Source: an uncultured Eubacteriales bacterium
Lineage (GTDB): Bacteria > Bacillota > Clostridia > Oscillospirales > Oscillospiraceae
DNA: 11,640 nucleotides
NCBI GenBank assembly: GCA_958427375.1
Contig: CAUABY010000043.1
Location: forward strand, 1 to 11,640
Reading direction: 5' to 3'
Translations under genes and position numbers: made by a program
The notes under the pieces: generated by a model
Database searches by the model: none
What the model was told of the DNA's origin: nothing
The model's input: only the letters and a program-made list of their open reading frames with translations
Shown here: positions 1-6,267 of the stretch, piece after piece
Layout: every line of letters starts with the position of its first letter
How positions within the stretch are numbered: position 1 is the first letter of the stretch

Positions 1-17
1 GCTCGGCGGATGAAGCG

Positions 18-48
18 GTCAAAAAAGTCTAAAATAGGCTTTTTTGAC
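18..48 (-). terminator. Bidirectional hairpin terminator downstream of the ROK gene
   Basis: A perfect 10-bp inverted repeat, GTCAAAAAAG (18-27) and CTTTTTTGAC (39-48), extends inward by about 3 further pairs to a loop at 31-35. It begins 24 bases beyond the stop of the leftward gene. Read on the minus strand, the 3' arm supplies a run of six U residues. The A/T runs are symmetrical, so it could also stop rightward transcription entering from the left edge. Bases 1-17 hold nothing I can assign. Confidence 0.7.
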
Positions 49-71
49 AAGCTGAATTATATTATAGTCTT

Positions 72-1454
72 TTACTTTCTCAGCTCAGGCAGGGACGCCG
101 CGGCGGCGGACTGACCCACTCTGCGGAACTTCTCGTCCGGCAGCGCAAGCTTTATCTGCGCGCCAATCTCCGCGTACTCATCATCAAGCACCTTGCGGCA
201 TGTGTTTATAACCAAGTCGCCGCCCTTGCCTGACATGACGCGGCCAAGCAGCAGTACACTGCGGAAGTGGTACATGTCATGATATAGCGCCAGCGTGTGA
301 GCGAGGTAAACGCCGATACTGCGGTATATAGCGGCGGCGCGCTCGTCATCGTTTTCCATCAGCCCCTGCACGACCTTCAGCTTCTCAGCGGGGGAGAGCG
401 CGGGGTCAAGCTCAATCCCGGCGGCGGGCGCAAGTTTGATTACACCGTCCTGCGAGAAGTACTTCACGCCGCAGCCGATGTCGAGCGACCACTCGTCCTG
501 CATGGCCTCTGGGTTTGCGTCCACGGGGATGAAAGCCAGCTCGTTGAGCCAGCCAGTTATGTATCCGCGCTCGTCAACATAGCCGCCAGCCTCACTCGTG
601 CCCATGGCGATGCCTAAAATGTTGGTGTCGTTCAGGCTCATCGCACCGGCAAGCGCGGTTACGTCGCCGTCGTTGAACACATTGTAAGGGATATCGCCAA
701 AGGTGTCGGTTATGGCGCGGATGTAGATGTCCTTCACCTTCGCATCGAAAAGCTCCTTCGGAACCTTGAGGAACAGCGAGGCGTTCATCGCGCGGTTATT
801 GATGTAGATACCGGCGGAGGACACGCCCACCGCGTCCACGCGCGGCATGTGGGATGCGGCGGTTTTCAGCGCCTCAACAATGCCGTTGTAGTGGTAGTCG
901 GGGTCGGAGTTGATTTTCGGGAACCATACAACCTCTTCGGAATATACCGTCTCGCCGTCGACAACAGCGGAGACCTTGCGGTCGCTCCCGCCCGCGTCAA
1001 AGCCGATGCGGCAACCGTCAAGATGCCCGCCCGCGGGCTTGGGCGAATCCTTGGCAGCGGGTATCTCGTCCACATATACTACCTTGAACGGCCGCTCATA
1101 GATGTTAGCGAAGTAGTCCCAGTCAAAGGCCTGACTGCCCTCCGCGCTGAAGCAGCCGCAGAGATACTTGTAAATGTCCTCATCGCCGCTGACATAGACC
1201 TTGAAGCCGCCCTTCATCCAGAGTATGGACTTGACAAGGCGGCGGATGTAGTATCTGTCCGCCTCCCGCAGTTCGTCTGTGCCGTGGATAAAGGTGTGTA
1301 CGGAAGCCATCTCGCCGTCGGCGCGCTCCACCGCGATACCCACGGGCTTTTTCGCGTCGGCAAGAAAAGCGTGGTTGAACTTGTACATTGGGATGAAGCC
1401 GGGGTCAAGCTCAGGGATATTCTTTACAGAAGTCTCGATGCCAAGAAAATTCAT
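72..1454 (-). CDS. Divergent ROK-family (sugar kinase-like) protein with N-terminal extension
   Basis: A 460-residue protein. The ATG at 1454 is preceded by AGGAGG (1461-1466) at good spacing. Residues from about 148 onward resemble the ROK/actin-like ATPase fold: a phosphate-1-like DAGGS at 153-157, a catalytic-type NDGD at 261-264 (ROK enzymes usually show an ND-A/G-N/D motif with Asp as base), and a following GIAMGTSEAGG segment (281-291) resembling the phosphate-2 region. The usual ROK zinc motif CxCGxxGCxE is not recognisable; only a GCG at 327-329 remains. Typical ROK kinases are about 300 residues, so roughly 145 N-terminal residues are extra. Cytosolic, with no signal peptide or HTH seen. 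It may phosphorylate a sugar, but the substrate and even catalytic activity are uncertain. It has its own promoter and a terminator behind it, so it is probably monocistronic. Confidence 0.75.
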   Translation of the reverse strand: MNFLGIETSVKNIPELDPGFIPMYKFNHAFLADAKKPVGIAVERADGEMASVHTFIHGTDELREADRYYIRRLVKSILWMKGGFKVYVSGDEDIYKYLCGCFSAEGSQAFDWDYFANIYERPFKVVYVDEIPAAKDSPKPAGGHLDGCRIGFDAGGSDRKVSAVVDGETVYSEEVVWFPKINSDPDYHYNGIVEALKTAASHMPRVDAVGVSSAGIYINNRAMNASLFLKVPKELFDAKVKDIYIRAITDTFGDIPYNVFNDGDVTALAGAMSLNDTNILGIAMGTSEAGGYVDERGYITGWLNELAFIPVDANPEAMQDEWSLDIGCGVKYFSQDGVIKLAPAAGIELDPALSPAEKLKVVQGLMENDDERAAAIYRSIGVYLAHTLALYHDMYHFRSVLLLGRVMSGKGGDLVINTCRKVLDDEYAEIGAQIKLALPDEKFRRVGQSAAAASLPELRK

Positions 1455-1494
1455 GTCTAACCTCCTGAAAAAATGTATAGTAAAGTCTGCTGTA

Positions 1495-1523
1495 ATTATA
1501 TCATGCGGGTGCTAACCTGTCAC
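1495..1523 (-). promoter_or_regulatory. Sigma-A-type promoter for the ROK gene
   Basis: On the minus strand, GTGACA (complement of 1518-1523, 5 of 6 to TTGACA) and a perfect TATAAT (complement of 1495-1500) are separated by exactly 17 bases. The predicted start is near 1488, giving a leader of about 34 bases with the AGGAGG site near its end. I see no clear intrinsic terminator for the upstream DUF364 gene between 1500 and 1592, so some read-through is possible. Confidence 0.75.
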
Positions 1524-1592
1524 TATAATAACTTGCGTACTTTCTGTAATAATCGCCGTTTTGCTGAGATTTTGACGCAAATCAGCCACGCG

Positions 1593-2336
1593 TTATTTCG
1601 TCAGCAGAAAAGAGGTGCCGAAGCGGTATGGGTTGCCGCCGATGCCGCCCACAACATGCTCTCTCATCCCCGCCGTGTCGGTGACCGCCATGCCGGACAG
1701 CCGCGTAATGCCAAAATCAAGCAGTGCCGGGCACATCGGCACCGAAGGGCCGATAAGAATGGTCACGGCGTTTTTGCACAGCTCCAGAAGATGCGGCAGG
1801 GTCTTGTTCATAATTGTGCTGCCGGTTATGAAAACATAGTCACAGCCGGGCAGAATGAAATCACAGGCAGAGTCGGGATAGTCGCCGTCCTTCGGCATGC
1901 GCTCAAGGGTGAAGATTTCCTTTGCCGCGCCGCGAATCTCCGGCGTGAGCCCCATGTGGCCAATAACGCCGATACGCGCGCCGTCAAAATCCAGCCCGCG
2001 TGAGCAGTAGTTCTCATATGGCTCATAGCAGCCGAGCGCGTTCATGTGCGCTGTCGTGTTGTAATAGGCGTTGAGCGCGGCAACGCCGAGCGCGGCCTCA
2101 ACAAGGTTCCAGCTCTTTACGGCGTTGGCTGCCTCACGCAGTGTAAGCCCGGCAAAATCGCGCTCAATAAGCCGCGGCGCGCTCGCCATATTGCCCTCCA
2201 TGGCAATTCCCGTGCTTTCGGCGGTCTCGCACAGCGCCCAGCAGCGCCCGGAGTGCGTGAATTTTACTGTTATCTCATCCGCGTCCGCGCCCATCCCGGC
2301 GAGAAGCGCGTCATATAGTGCAAAAAAGTCCTGCAT
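1593..2336 (-). CDS. DUF4213/DUF364 protein, putative heavy-metal chelation family
   Basis: A 247-residue soluble protein. The start at 2336 has GGAG six bases upstream. The C-terminal half carries what I recognise as the DUF364 (PF04016) Rossmann-like pattern: IGVIGHMG at 122-129, ITGSTIMNKTL at 170-180 and GPSVPMCPALLDFGI at 196-210. The N-terminal about 90 residues fit the DUF4213 (PF13938) domain that normally precedes it. Length is as expected for the two-domain family. Both Pfam families carry the label putative heavy-metal chelation, but biochemical function is not established to my knowledge. Members are common in anaerobes. It lies upstream of the ROK gene on the same strand with a 138-base gap and a separate promoter for each, so the two may be only loosely linked. 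The family call comes from recalled motifs, not a search. Confidence 0.8.
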   Translation of the reverse strand: MQDFFALYDALLAGMGADADEITVKFTHSGRCWALCETAESTGIAMEGNMASAPRLIERDFAGLTLREAANAVKSWNLVEAALGVAALNAYYNTTAHMNALGCYEPYENYCSRGLDFDGARIGVIGHMGLTPEIRGAAKEIFTLERMPKDGDYPDSACDFILPGCDYVFITGSTIMNKTLPHLLELCKNAVTILIGPSVPMCPALLDFGITRLSGMAVTDTAGMREHVVGGIGGNPYRFGTSFLLTK

Positions 2337-2370
2337 AGTGTTCTCCGTATTCTAAAAATTTATTCTCCTG

Positions 2371-2399
2371 ATTATAGCATCCGCGCATGGAAATTTAAA
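2371..2399 (-). promoter_or_regulatory. Promoter for the DUF364 gene
   Basis: On the minus strand, TTTAAA (complement of 2394-2399, 4 of 6) lies 17 bases before a perfect TATAAT (complement of 2371-2376). The -10 is extended by a TG one base upstream, giving TGCTATAAT. It faces the divergent promoter at 2425-2453. The 25 bases between the two -35 boxes include the small palindrome CCCGTGCGGG (2401-2410), a possible shared operator. Confidence 0.7.
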
Positions 2400-2424
2400 G
2401 CCCGTGCGGGGGAAATGCTCAATC

Positions 2425-2453
2425 TTGCGCACGGAGGAAATATGTATTATAAT
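2425..2453 (+). promoter_or_regulatory. Promoter for the lipoprotein-BioY unit
   Basis: TTGCGC (2425-2430), a 17-base spacer and a perfect TATAAT (2448-2453) predict a start near 2460. That start falls inside the inverted repeat beginning at 2457. Confidence 0.75.
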
Positions 2454-2456
2454 ATA

Positions 2457-2499
2457 GTCAGGCTAATATCGCCTGACGAAGGTATTCAAATCTCAGGCG
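2457..2499 (+). promoter_or_regulatory. Leader with two mutually exclusive hairpins
   Basis: GTCAGGC (2457-2463) pairs perfectly with GCCTGAC (2471-2477). The same middle arm, CGCCTGA (2470-2476), also pairs perfectly with TCAGGCG (2493-2499). Only one hairpin can form at a time. The second ends about 12 bases before the TGGAG ribosome binding site (2511-2515). The first overlaps the predicted transcription start, so at DNA level it could equally be a dyad operator. No U-run follows either hairpin, so classical intrinsic termination is unlikely. Confidence 0.5.
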
Positions 2500-2521
2500 G
2501 TGCGCCAGAATGGAGATTACT

Positions 2522-3832
2522 ATGAAAAAAACTCAAGTCTTTTTGTGCCTCGCCTGCGCGGCTTTGCTGCTGACGGCCTGCGGCAGAAAGAATAAGACTG
2601 ATACAGAAATTCCGGCGGACAACGCGGTGAGCGATGTTGTAATAACCACCGCGCCCTCGTCTACGCCGAAGATTTCCGAGAAATATAACAGCATCGACGA
2701 CGCGAATAAAAAAGAGACGCGTGAGATTAGAGAGGAATTACTCTCCGTGGCGGAATCCTGTAAGGACATCTATGAGCAGGCCGAAAAAGGCGCAACTTTC
2801 AATGTCGTGCTCAATGACGCCGTGGTGCAGGCCATGGTCACGCGCATCGGTCAGCAGGGCTACAGCGCGGTTGATTACTTAGGCACCATGGATATGCAGT
2901 GCCCCGACCCAATCATATACTTTGGCAGCACCATCGCCTCCGGCAGCGATACGGGCGTATCGTACTACATGGTCTATAACGACGGGCAGATAAGCGTGTA
3001 CCATATCGCGCGCGCAAACGGCATCTGGTATCTCATCGCCATGTCCGCCATCTGGGACGATAATAATGAGCCGAAAATTTTGACTGAGGGGCGCTATGCC
3101 ATCGGCGATGTGCAGTATACCGAAAAGGGCTGGCTCATTTATAACCGCGACACCGCGAGCTTTGACGATAATCAGCGTGCCAATACCAATTCGTACACTT
3201 TTGTGCGCGTCCTGCCGTATGACAGCACAAAGCGCGCCTTAGCGCAGAAATATGTTGAGCCTATCGGCTATTTTGAGAATAATCTCTTCACCACCACATG
3301 GACGGAGGCAAACCTTGGCATAATTGATTTTAACAGTCTCTATGCCTATCTCTTCGGCATGTATCACGGCACGGCGAGCCTGACCACTGCGAATACCGCG
3401 GACTATTTCTCTGCCGTCAGCAATACAAAATTGCGCCTTGTGCCGACAGAGTCATTTGAAAACGTCGTGCAGTATTATTTCAACATCAACTCAGCGACGC
3501 TGAAAAACATCTCCGACTACTCCTCGCGTCTCGGCGGATACTTCTTCCTGCCCTGCTCGGAGGACTCGTATAACAGCTCCCCGCGCACACCGGTTCCGGA
3601 GGTTGTGGACTATTGGTATAATGCCGACGGTACATTGACCCTGCGCGTTGACGCGCTCAACCAGTGGTACGGCACGGATAAGGCTTTCTCGCATGAACTG
3701 ACCGTGCGCGAGGGCACAAACGGCGGCTTTACCTATGTCTCGAATACCCTTATAGCGGATGAAACCAGCATAATACCCGGCAGCCAGCTCTCCACCCAGC
3801 TGGATATTGAGCGTGCCCAGACCGGGTATTGA
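2522..3832 (+). CDS. Secreted lipoprotein of unknown function
   Basis: A 436-residue protein starting at ATG 2522, chosen because TGGAG at 2511-2515 lies six bases upstream; an in-frame ATG at 2510 overlaps that site and adds four residues ahead of the signal peptide. The first 20 residues are a lipoprotein signal (MKK, hydrophobic core, LTAC with lipidated Cys20). A Ser/Thr/Pro-containing linker follows at about 35-55, then a charged helical segment and a large beta-rich domain (about 95-420) rich in Tyr, Trp and Asn. No catalytic motif is recognised. It resembles uncharacterised clostridial lipoproteins of the DUF6070 sort, but that is a weak recollection. Predicted site is the outer face of the membrane. 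BioY follows 53 bases later with no terminator visible between them, so co-transcription is likely. Confidence 0.85.
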   Translation: MKKTQVFLCLACAALLLTACGRKNKTDTEIPADNAVSDVVITTAPSSTPKISEKYNSIDDANKKETREIREELLSVAESCKDIYEQAEKGATFNVVLNDAVVQAMVTRIGQQGYSAVDYLGTMDMQCPDPIIYFGSTIASGSDTGVSYYMVYNDGQISVYHIARANGIWYLIAMSAIWDDNNEPKILTEGRYAIGDVQYTEKGWLIYNRDTASFDDNQRANTNSYTFVRVLPYDSTKRALAQKYVEPIGYFENNLFTTTWTEANLGIIDFNSLYAYLFGMYHGTASLTTANTADYFSAVSNTKLRLVPTESFENVVQYYFNINSATLKNISDYSSRLGGYFFLPCSEDSYNSSPRTPVPEVVDYWYNADGTLTLRVDALNQWYGTDKAFSHELTVREGTNGGFTYVSNTLIADETSIIPGSQLSTQLDIERAQTGY

Positions 3833-3871
3833 GGAAAAATGGAAAAGCCGCGTGTACAGCGGCGAGTAGAA

Positions 3872-3878
3872 AAGGAGG
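3872..3878 (+). promoter_or_regulatory. Ribosome binding site that fixes a GTG start for bioY
   Basis: AAGGAGG is a near-perfect Shine-Dalgarno sequence seven bases before GTG 3886. It rules out the upstream in-frame TTG at 3829, which would overlap the stop of the preceding gene and add 19 polar residues before the first membrane helix. Confidence 0.85.
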
Positions 3879-3885
3879 CAGAGAA

Positions 3886-4407
3886 GTGAAAATAAAAGAC
3901 ATGGCCTATATCGCGCTTTTGGCGGTCGTCATCAGCATCTGTTCCTGGATAAGCATATTCCTTTTCGTGTCCGTGCCTTTCACCATGCAGACCTTTGGCA
4001 TCTTCTGCGCGCTCTTGCTGCTCGGCGGCAGGCGGGGCTTTTTCGCCATCGCGCTGTATGTGCTCATGGGCATAGTGGGCCTGCCCGTGTTCTCAGGCTT
4101 TCGCAGCGGCGTGGCGGCGCTCATGGGACCGACAGGCGGCTATATCCTCGGCTTTATTCTCTGCGGCGCTTTCTATTGGGCGCTTGAAAAGCGGGGGAAA
4201 CCGTGGTGGCTGCTCGCCGTGGGCAATGTAATCTGCTATCTTTTCGGCACACTGTGGTTTGTTCTTGTGTACACCGCTGACGGTAAGGCCGTCAGCTTTG
4301 GCGCGGCGTTTTTGACCTGCGTTGTGCCCTACATAGTCCCGGACGTTGTCAAGCTCGTGCTCGCCCTCGTCGTCTCCAAGCGCTTAAAGCCGGCTTTGAA
4401 GCATTGA
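3886..4407 (+). CDS. bioY: BioY, biotin-binding S component of an ECF transporter
   Basis: A 173-residue very hydrophobic protein with about six membrane segments, a typical BioY length. Family signatures are present: PFTMQTF at 31-37, GLPVFSG at 65-71 running into ALMGPTGGYILGF (78-90), and a C-terminal PDVVK at 152-156. BioY binds biotin in the cytoplasmic membrane. It works with a shared energy-coupling module (EcfA, EcfA', EcfT) or, in some bacteria, alone. No ecf or biotin biosynthesis gene is in the window, so a group II ECF arrangement with the module elsewhere is inferred. GTG start, 53 bases after the lipoprotein gene; strong terminator 30 bases downstream. I saw no BirA-like operator ahead of the unit. 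Biotin is the expected substrate, though transport of a related compound cannot be excluded. Confidence 0.93.
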   Translation: MKIKDMAYIALLAVVISICSWISIFLFVSVPFTMQTFGIFCALLLLGGRRGFFAIALYVLMGIVGLPVFSGFRSGVAALMGPTGGYILGFILCGAFYWALEKRGKPWWLLAVGNVICYLFGTLWFVLVYTADGKAVSFGAAFLTCVVPYIVPDVVKLVLALVVSKRLKPALKH

Positions 4408-4436
4408 CGGTTAAAATAACCCTTTTACAACAAACT

Positions 4437-4475
4437 AAATGCCGCTCCCGCTGTGTATGCGGAAGCGGCATTTTT
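4437..4475. terminator. Strong bidirectional terminator between convergent genes
   Basis: AAATGCCGCT (4437-4446) pairs perfectly with AGCGGCATTT (4464-4473). After one mismatch, CCGC (4448-4451) pairs with GCGG (4459-4462) around a 7-base loop. A T-run (4471-4475) follows on the plus strand, and A-rich sequence precedes it for minus-strand use. It lies between the BioY stop (4407) and the stop of the leftward gene (4532) and can serve both. Confidence 0.9.
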
Positions 4476-4531
4476 GCGCTTTTGTATTTACTTTGCCCAT
4501 ATCGGAAGAAGGGCTTTAAATTGTTTTTCCC

Positions 4532-4915
4532 TCAGCGCTTTTTCTTCTCCGGGGGAATATAGCCGTACTCAATTTCCGGGTGCAGCTCCTTGAGCCGGGC
4601 GTGGATCAGGTCTACATCTTTCTCCTCATTGAAAATGAGGTTTGCAAATTCCCTGCCGTCATGAACGAGGATGAGCCTGTAGTAATAGGTCGGCCCGCCA
4701 AACTCCTGCTCGCTCTCGCTTATGCGCGTAAAACTGCGATCAATGTAGTCATAGGGCACATAGTATTTCACACCGAGGTCGCGGTAGTACATGCACAGCT
4801 TACCCAGCCGCACGCGGCCGATTTCCTCCGCCGCCTTGTAGTCATCAATGTGCTCCGCATCCTTGATGTATTTCTTGTCTACTCCTTTGAATTTTATGCC
4901 GCCGAATCCGAACAT
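4532..4915 (-). CDS. Conserved-looking small protein of unknown function
   Basis: A 127-residue soluble protein that I do not recognise. It starts at 4915, overlapping the end of the PAP2 gene by 22 bases, with GGGAG upstream inside that gene, so the two are probably translationally coupled. The N-terminus is short and Gly/Phe-rich (MFGFGGIKFKG). The body alternates hydrophobic and aromatic residues in a beta-rich way (CMYYRDLGVKYYVPYDYIDR at 41-60; a YYYRLILVHDG strand near 77-87) and ends in a Glu/Lys helix and a KKKR tail. The pattern could suit a small beta-barrel such as a PH-like fold, but that is a guess. No signal peptide or membrane segment. Location right behind a membrane phosphatase suggests, without proving, an accessory role. 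Confidence 0.8.
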   Translation of the reverse strand: MFGFGGIKFKGVDKKYIKDAEHIDDYKAAEEIGRVRLGKLCMYYRDLGVKYYVPYDYIDRSFTRISESEQEFGGPTYYYRLILVHDGREFANLIFNEEKDVDLIHARLKELHPEIEYGYIPPEKKKR

Positions 4916-5541
4916 TCCGAACTCCCGCCTTTCCTGAATATAGCTTTTTCGTAATATTTCTCAGGCAGCCTGCGCGCAATGAGCGTGCCCACAATACCGC
5001 CGATGATTCCCACAATGATACCCACCAGCACGTCGGAGGGAAAGTGTACAACAAGATAGATGCGCGCCGCGGCCATCAGCAGGGCGAAGATGTACGCCGT
5101 CCAGCTCACACGCTTGTTGCCGGTCATGAATACGGCGGTCATCGTGGCAAAGGCCGCGGTCGTGTGGCCAGAGGGGAAACTGTTGTCGCTTTCCATGTTC
5201 TGCCCGACTAAGAGCCAGAGCTGATAAAATACGCTGCTTTCGTCGGCATAGGGGCGCGGGCGCGCGATAAGAATTTTCAGACAGCAGTTTGTGATAAGCG
5301 CGCCGACAGCAAGGCCGAGGAGCATCGCGGTTCCATAGCGGCGAGTGCGCTTGAACAAAATCAAAATTACAGAGATAATAATGAGCGGGATACCGTCATG
5401 TCCGAGAAAGGAAATAAATTCAAAAAAAGGCGTAAAAAACCCGCCCGCGAAATCATAGAGCCGGTGCAGAGCCAGCGTAATGCCGAGGTCAAAATCGGCA
5501 AAGAAGGTGTTCAGCCATAGCGCGGCGGCAGTGAGTTCCAT
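4894..5541 (-). CDS. PAP2-family membrane phosphatase
   Basis: A 215-residue integral membrane protein with five or six hydrophobic segments. The three PAP2 motifs are visible: C1 as K89-x6-R96-P97, C2 as SFPSGH at 121-126 with His126, and C3 as R160-x5-H166 followed by FPSD (usual Ser before the Arg is Ala here). These form the vanadium-haloperoxidase-like active site that removes phosphate from lipid phosphates such as phosphatidic acid or undecaprenyl pyrophosphate. The start at 5541 is chosen because GGGAGG (5549-5554) sits just upstream; an in-frame ATG at 5586 would add 15 polar residues and overlap the predicted -10 box (5585-5590). It is first in a two-gene leftward operon. The exact lipid substrate cannot be read from sequence; undecaprenyl pyrophosphate recycling is one possibility. 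Confidence 0.92.
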   Translation of the reverse strand: MELTAAALWLNTFFADFDLGITLALHRLYDFAGGFFTPFFEFISFLGHDGIPLIIISVILILFKRTRRYGTAMLLGLAVGALITNCCLKILIARPRPYADESSVFYQLWLLVGQNMESDNSFPSGHTTAAFATMTAVFMTGNKRVSWTAYIFALLMAAARIYLVVHFPSDVLVGIIVGIIGGIVGTLIARRLPEKYYEKAIFRKGGSSECSDSAA

Positions 5542-5584
5542 TTTCAATCCTCCCAACAGTAAATTTTCCTTTCTGTATATTACC

Positions 5585-5613
5585 ATATTAAACCCGTTTC
5601 CGTCCAGAGTTAA
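5585..5613 (-). promoter_or_regulatory. Probable promoter for the PAP2 operon
   Basis: On the minus strand, TTAACT (complement of 5608-5613, 4 of 6) and TAATAT (complement of 5585-5590, 4 of 6) are 17 bases apart. This yields a leader of about 35 bases before the start at 5541. A second TAATAT-like box lies a few bases downstream, so the precise start is uncertain. Confidence 0.5.
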
Positions 5614-5682
5614 ATTGCATATCGTCTTAAAATAAGCGCAAAATAAGCCTGACGATTGAAAAAAGACAAAGGAGAAAAAGAT

Positions 5683-6045
5683 ATGAAACGCATTTCACGC
5701 TTACTTGCGGCGCTTGCGCTCGCGGCCACATTCCTCGGCCTGAGTGACAGTGCCCACGCCGATGGCAGCGCGCCAGTGGCCGAAAACTATGAGTTCAAAA
5801 CCGAGCGCAACACCCCCTTCACCGCCAGTCTCAGCGCGCAGGATGCCGACGGCGGCGAATTGACGTTCGCTATCACCACCGAGCCCGTAAAGGGCAGTAT
5901 CCGCCTTGAGCCGGACGGCAGCTTCACCTATACCCCTGGCACGGATAAAAAGGGGAGAGACTACTTCGGCTATAAGGCTGCCGACAGCGAGGGCAATCTC
6001 TCGCAGGAGGCCACTGTCATAATAAAGATAGAAAAAAGCCGGTAA
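5683..6045 (+). CDS. Small secreted protein with a single Ig/cadherin-like domain
   Basis: A 120-residue protein. ATG 5683 has AAAGGAG eight bases upstream; an upstream in-frame TTG at 5656 is rejected. Residues 1-25 form a signal peptide (MKRISR, hydrophobic core, AHA cleavage site). The remainder is one domain: DADGGELTFAI (63-73), KGSIRLEPDGSFTYTPG (79-95), then GRDYFGYKAADSEGN (99-113) and a final TVIIKI strand. This is the pattern of bacterial cadherin/Ig-like repeats (Big_9/Big_17 or VCBS type), whose Asp/Gly loops often bind calcium. Such domains usually occur in large multidomain surface proteins; here it stands alone with no anchor, S-layer motif or sorting signal. Role unknown; perhaps a released matrix or adhesion component. 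Confidence 0.85.
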   Translation: MKRISRLLAALALAATFLGLSDSAHADGSAPVAENYEFKTERNTPFTASLSAQDADGGELTFAITTEPVKGSIRLEPDGSFTYTPGTDKKGRDYFGYKAADSEGNLSQEATVIIKIEKSR

Positions 6046-6077
6046 GACAGGTTTCGAGCGAATTTTCAACTGCCGTG

Positions 6078-6086
6078 TGCTAATAT
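6078..6086 (+). promoter_or_regulatory. Extended -10 promoter ahead of a putative structured RNA
   Basis: TGCTAATAT fits the extended -10 form TGnTATAAT with one change (TAATAT, 4 of 6 positionally, preceded by TGn). No good -35 box lies 16-18 bases upstream, as is tolerated for extended -10 promoters. The predicted start is 6092-6094. Confidence 0.45.
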
Positions 6087-6092
6087 CAAAAC

Positions 6093-6196
6093 TGCCAATA
6101 GTGTTACAGATGAAAGCGAGTTCCTTGCGCAGGGAACGACCATGAGTTCTGCAAGTTTAACGGAAAGAGACCCGACAGGGGTCTCTTCCGCGTTTT
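6093..6196 (+). ncRNA. Candidate structured RNA (sRNA or leader), family not recognised
   Basis: This lies in the gene-free stretch 6046-6307. After the extended -10 box, the sequence can fold into a branched element. GTTA (6103-6106) pairs with TAAC (6158-6161) and CAGA (6107-6110) with TCTG (6148-6151), enclosing a 7-bp hairpin GTTCCTT/AGGGAAC (6120-6126 with 6131-6137, loop GCGC). An intrinsic terminator follows directly. C6161 is shared between the branch stem and the terminator stem, and CTTGC (6124-6128) can alternatively pair with GCAAG (6151-6155), so competing folds exist. No convincing ORF is present. It could be a free-standing sRNA of about 105 nt or an attenuator leader for the 6308 and GH3 genes. 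It does not match the riboswitch consensuses I can recall. Confidence 0.45.
6161..6196 (+). terminator. Intrinsic terminator ending the candidate RNA
   Basis: CGGAAAGAGACCC (6161-6173) pairs with GGGTCTCTTCCG (6179-6190) with a single bulged A and a 5-base loop, followed by CG and TTTT. The stem of about 12 pairs is strong; the U-run is short. Confidence 0.75.
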
Positions 6197-6267
6197 AAAC
6201 GCAAAGCACAAGACTTTATCAGATAAATAAAATAATTCTTCCAAAGCTGTGGCACTTGTGGTATTAT

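Noticed and set aside
849..1460. 203-codon plus-strand frame opposite the ROK gene
   Set aside because: No family resemblance and no ribosome binding site; the minus strand has a promoter, AGGAGG and ROK motifs.
1473..2003. 176-codon plus-strand frame opposite the DUF364 gene
   Set aside because: His/Arg-rich shadow translation, while the minus strand matches DUF364 motifs.
3829..3885. Earlier TTG start for BioY
   Set aside because: It would add 19 polar residues before the first helix, while AAGGAGG at 3872-3878 points to GTG 3886.
3833..3885. BirA operator or riboswitch before bioY
   Set aside because: The 53-base gap shows only the ribosome binding site, with no dyad of the known BirA type.
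4580..4954. 124-codon plus-strand frame opposite the small 127-residue gene
   Set aside because: No ribosome binding site, and it runs convergent into the PAP2 operon. The minus frame has a coupled start and beta-rich periodicity.
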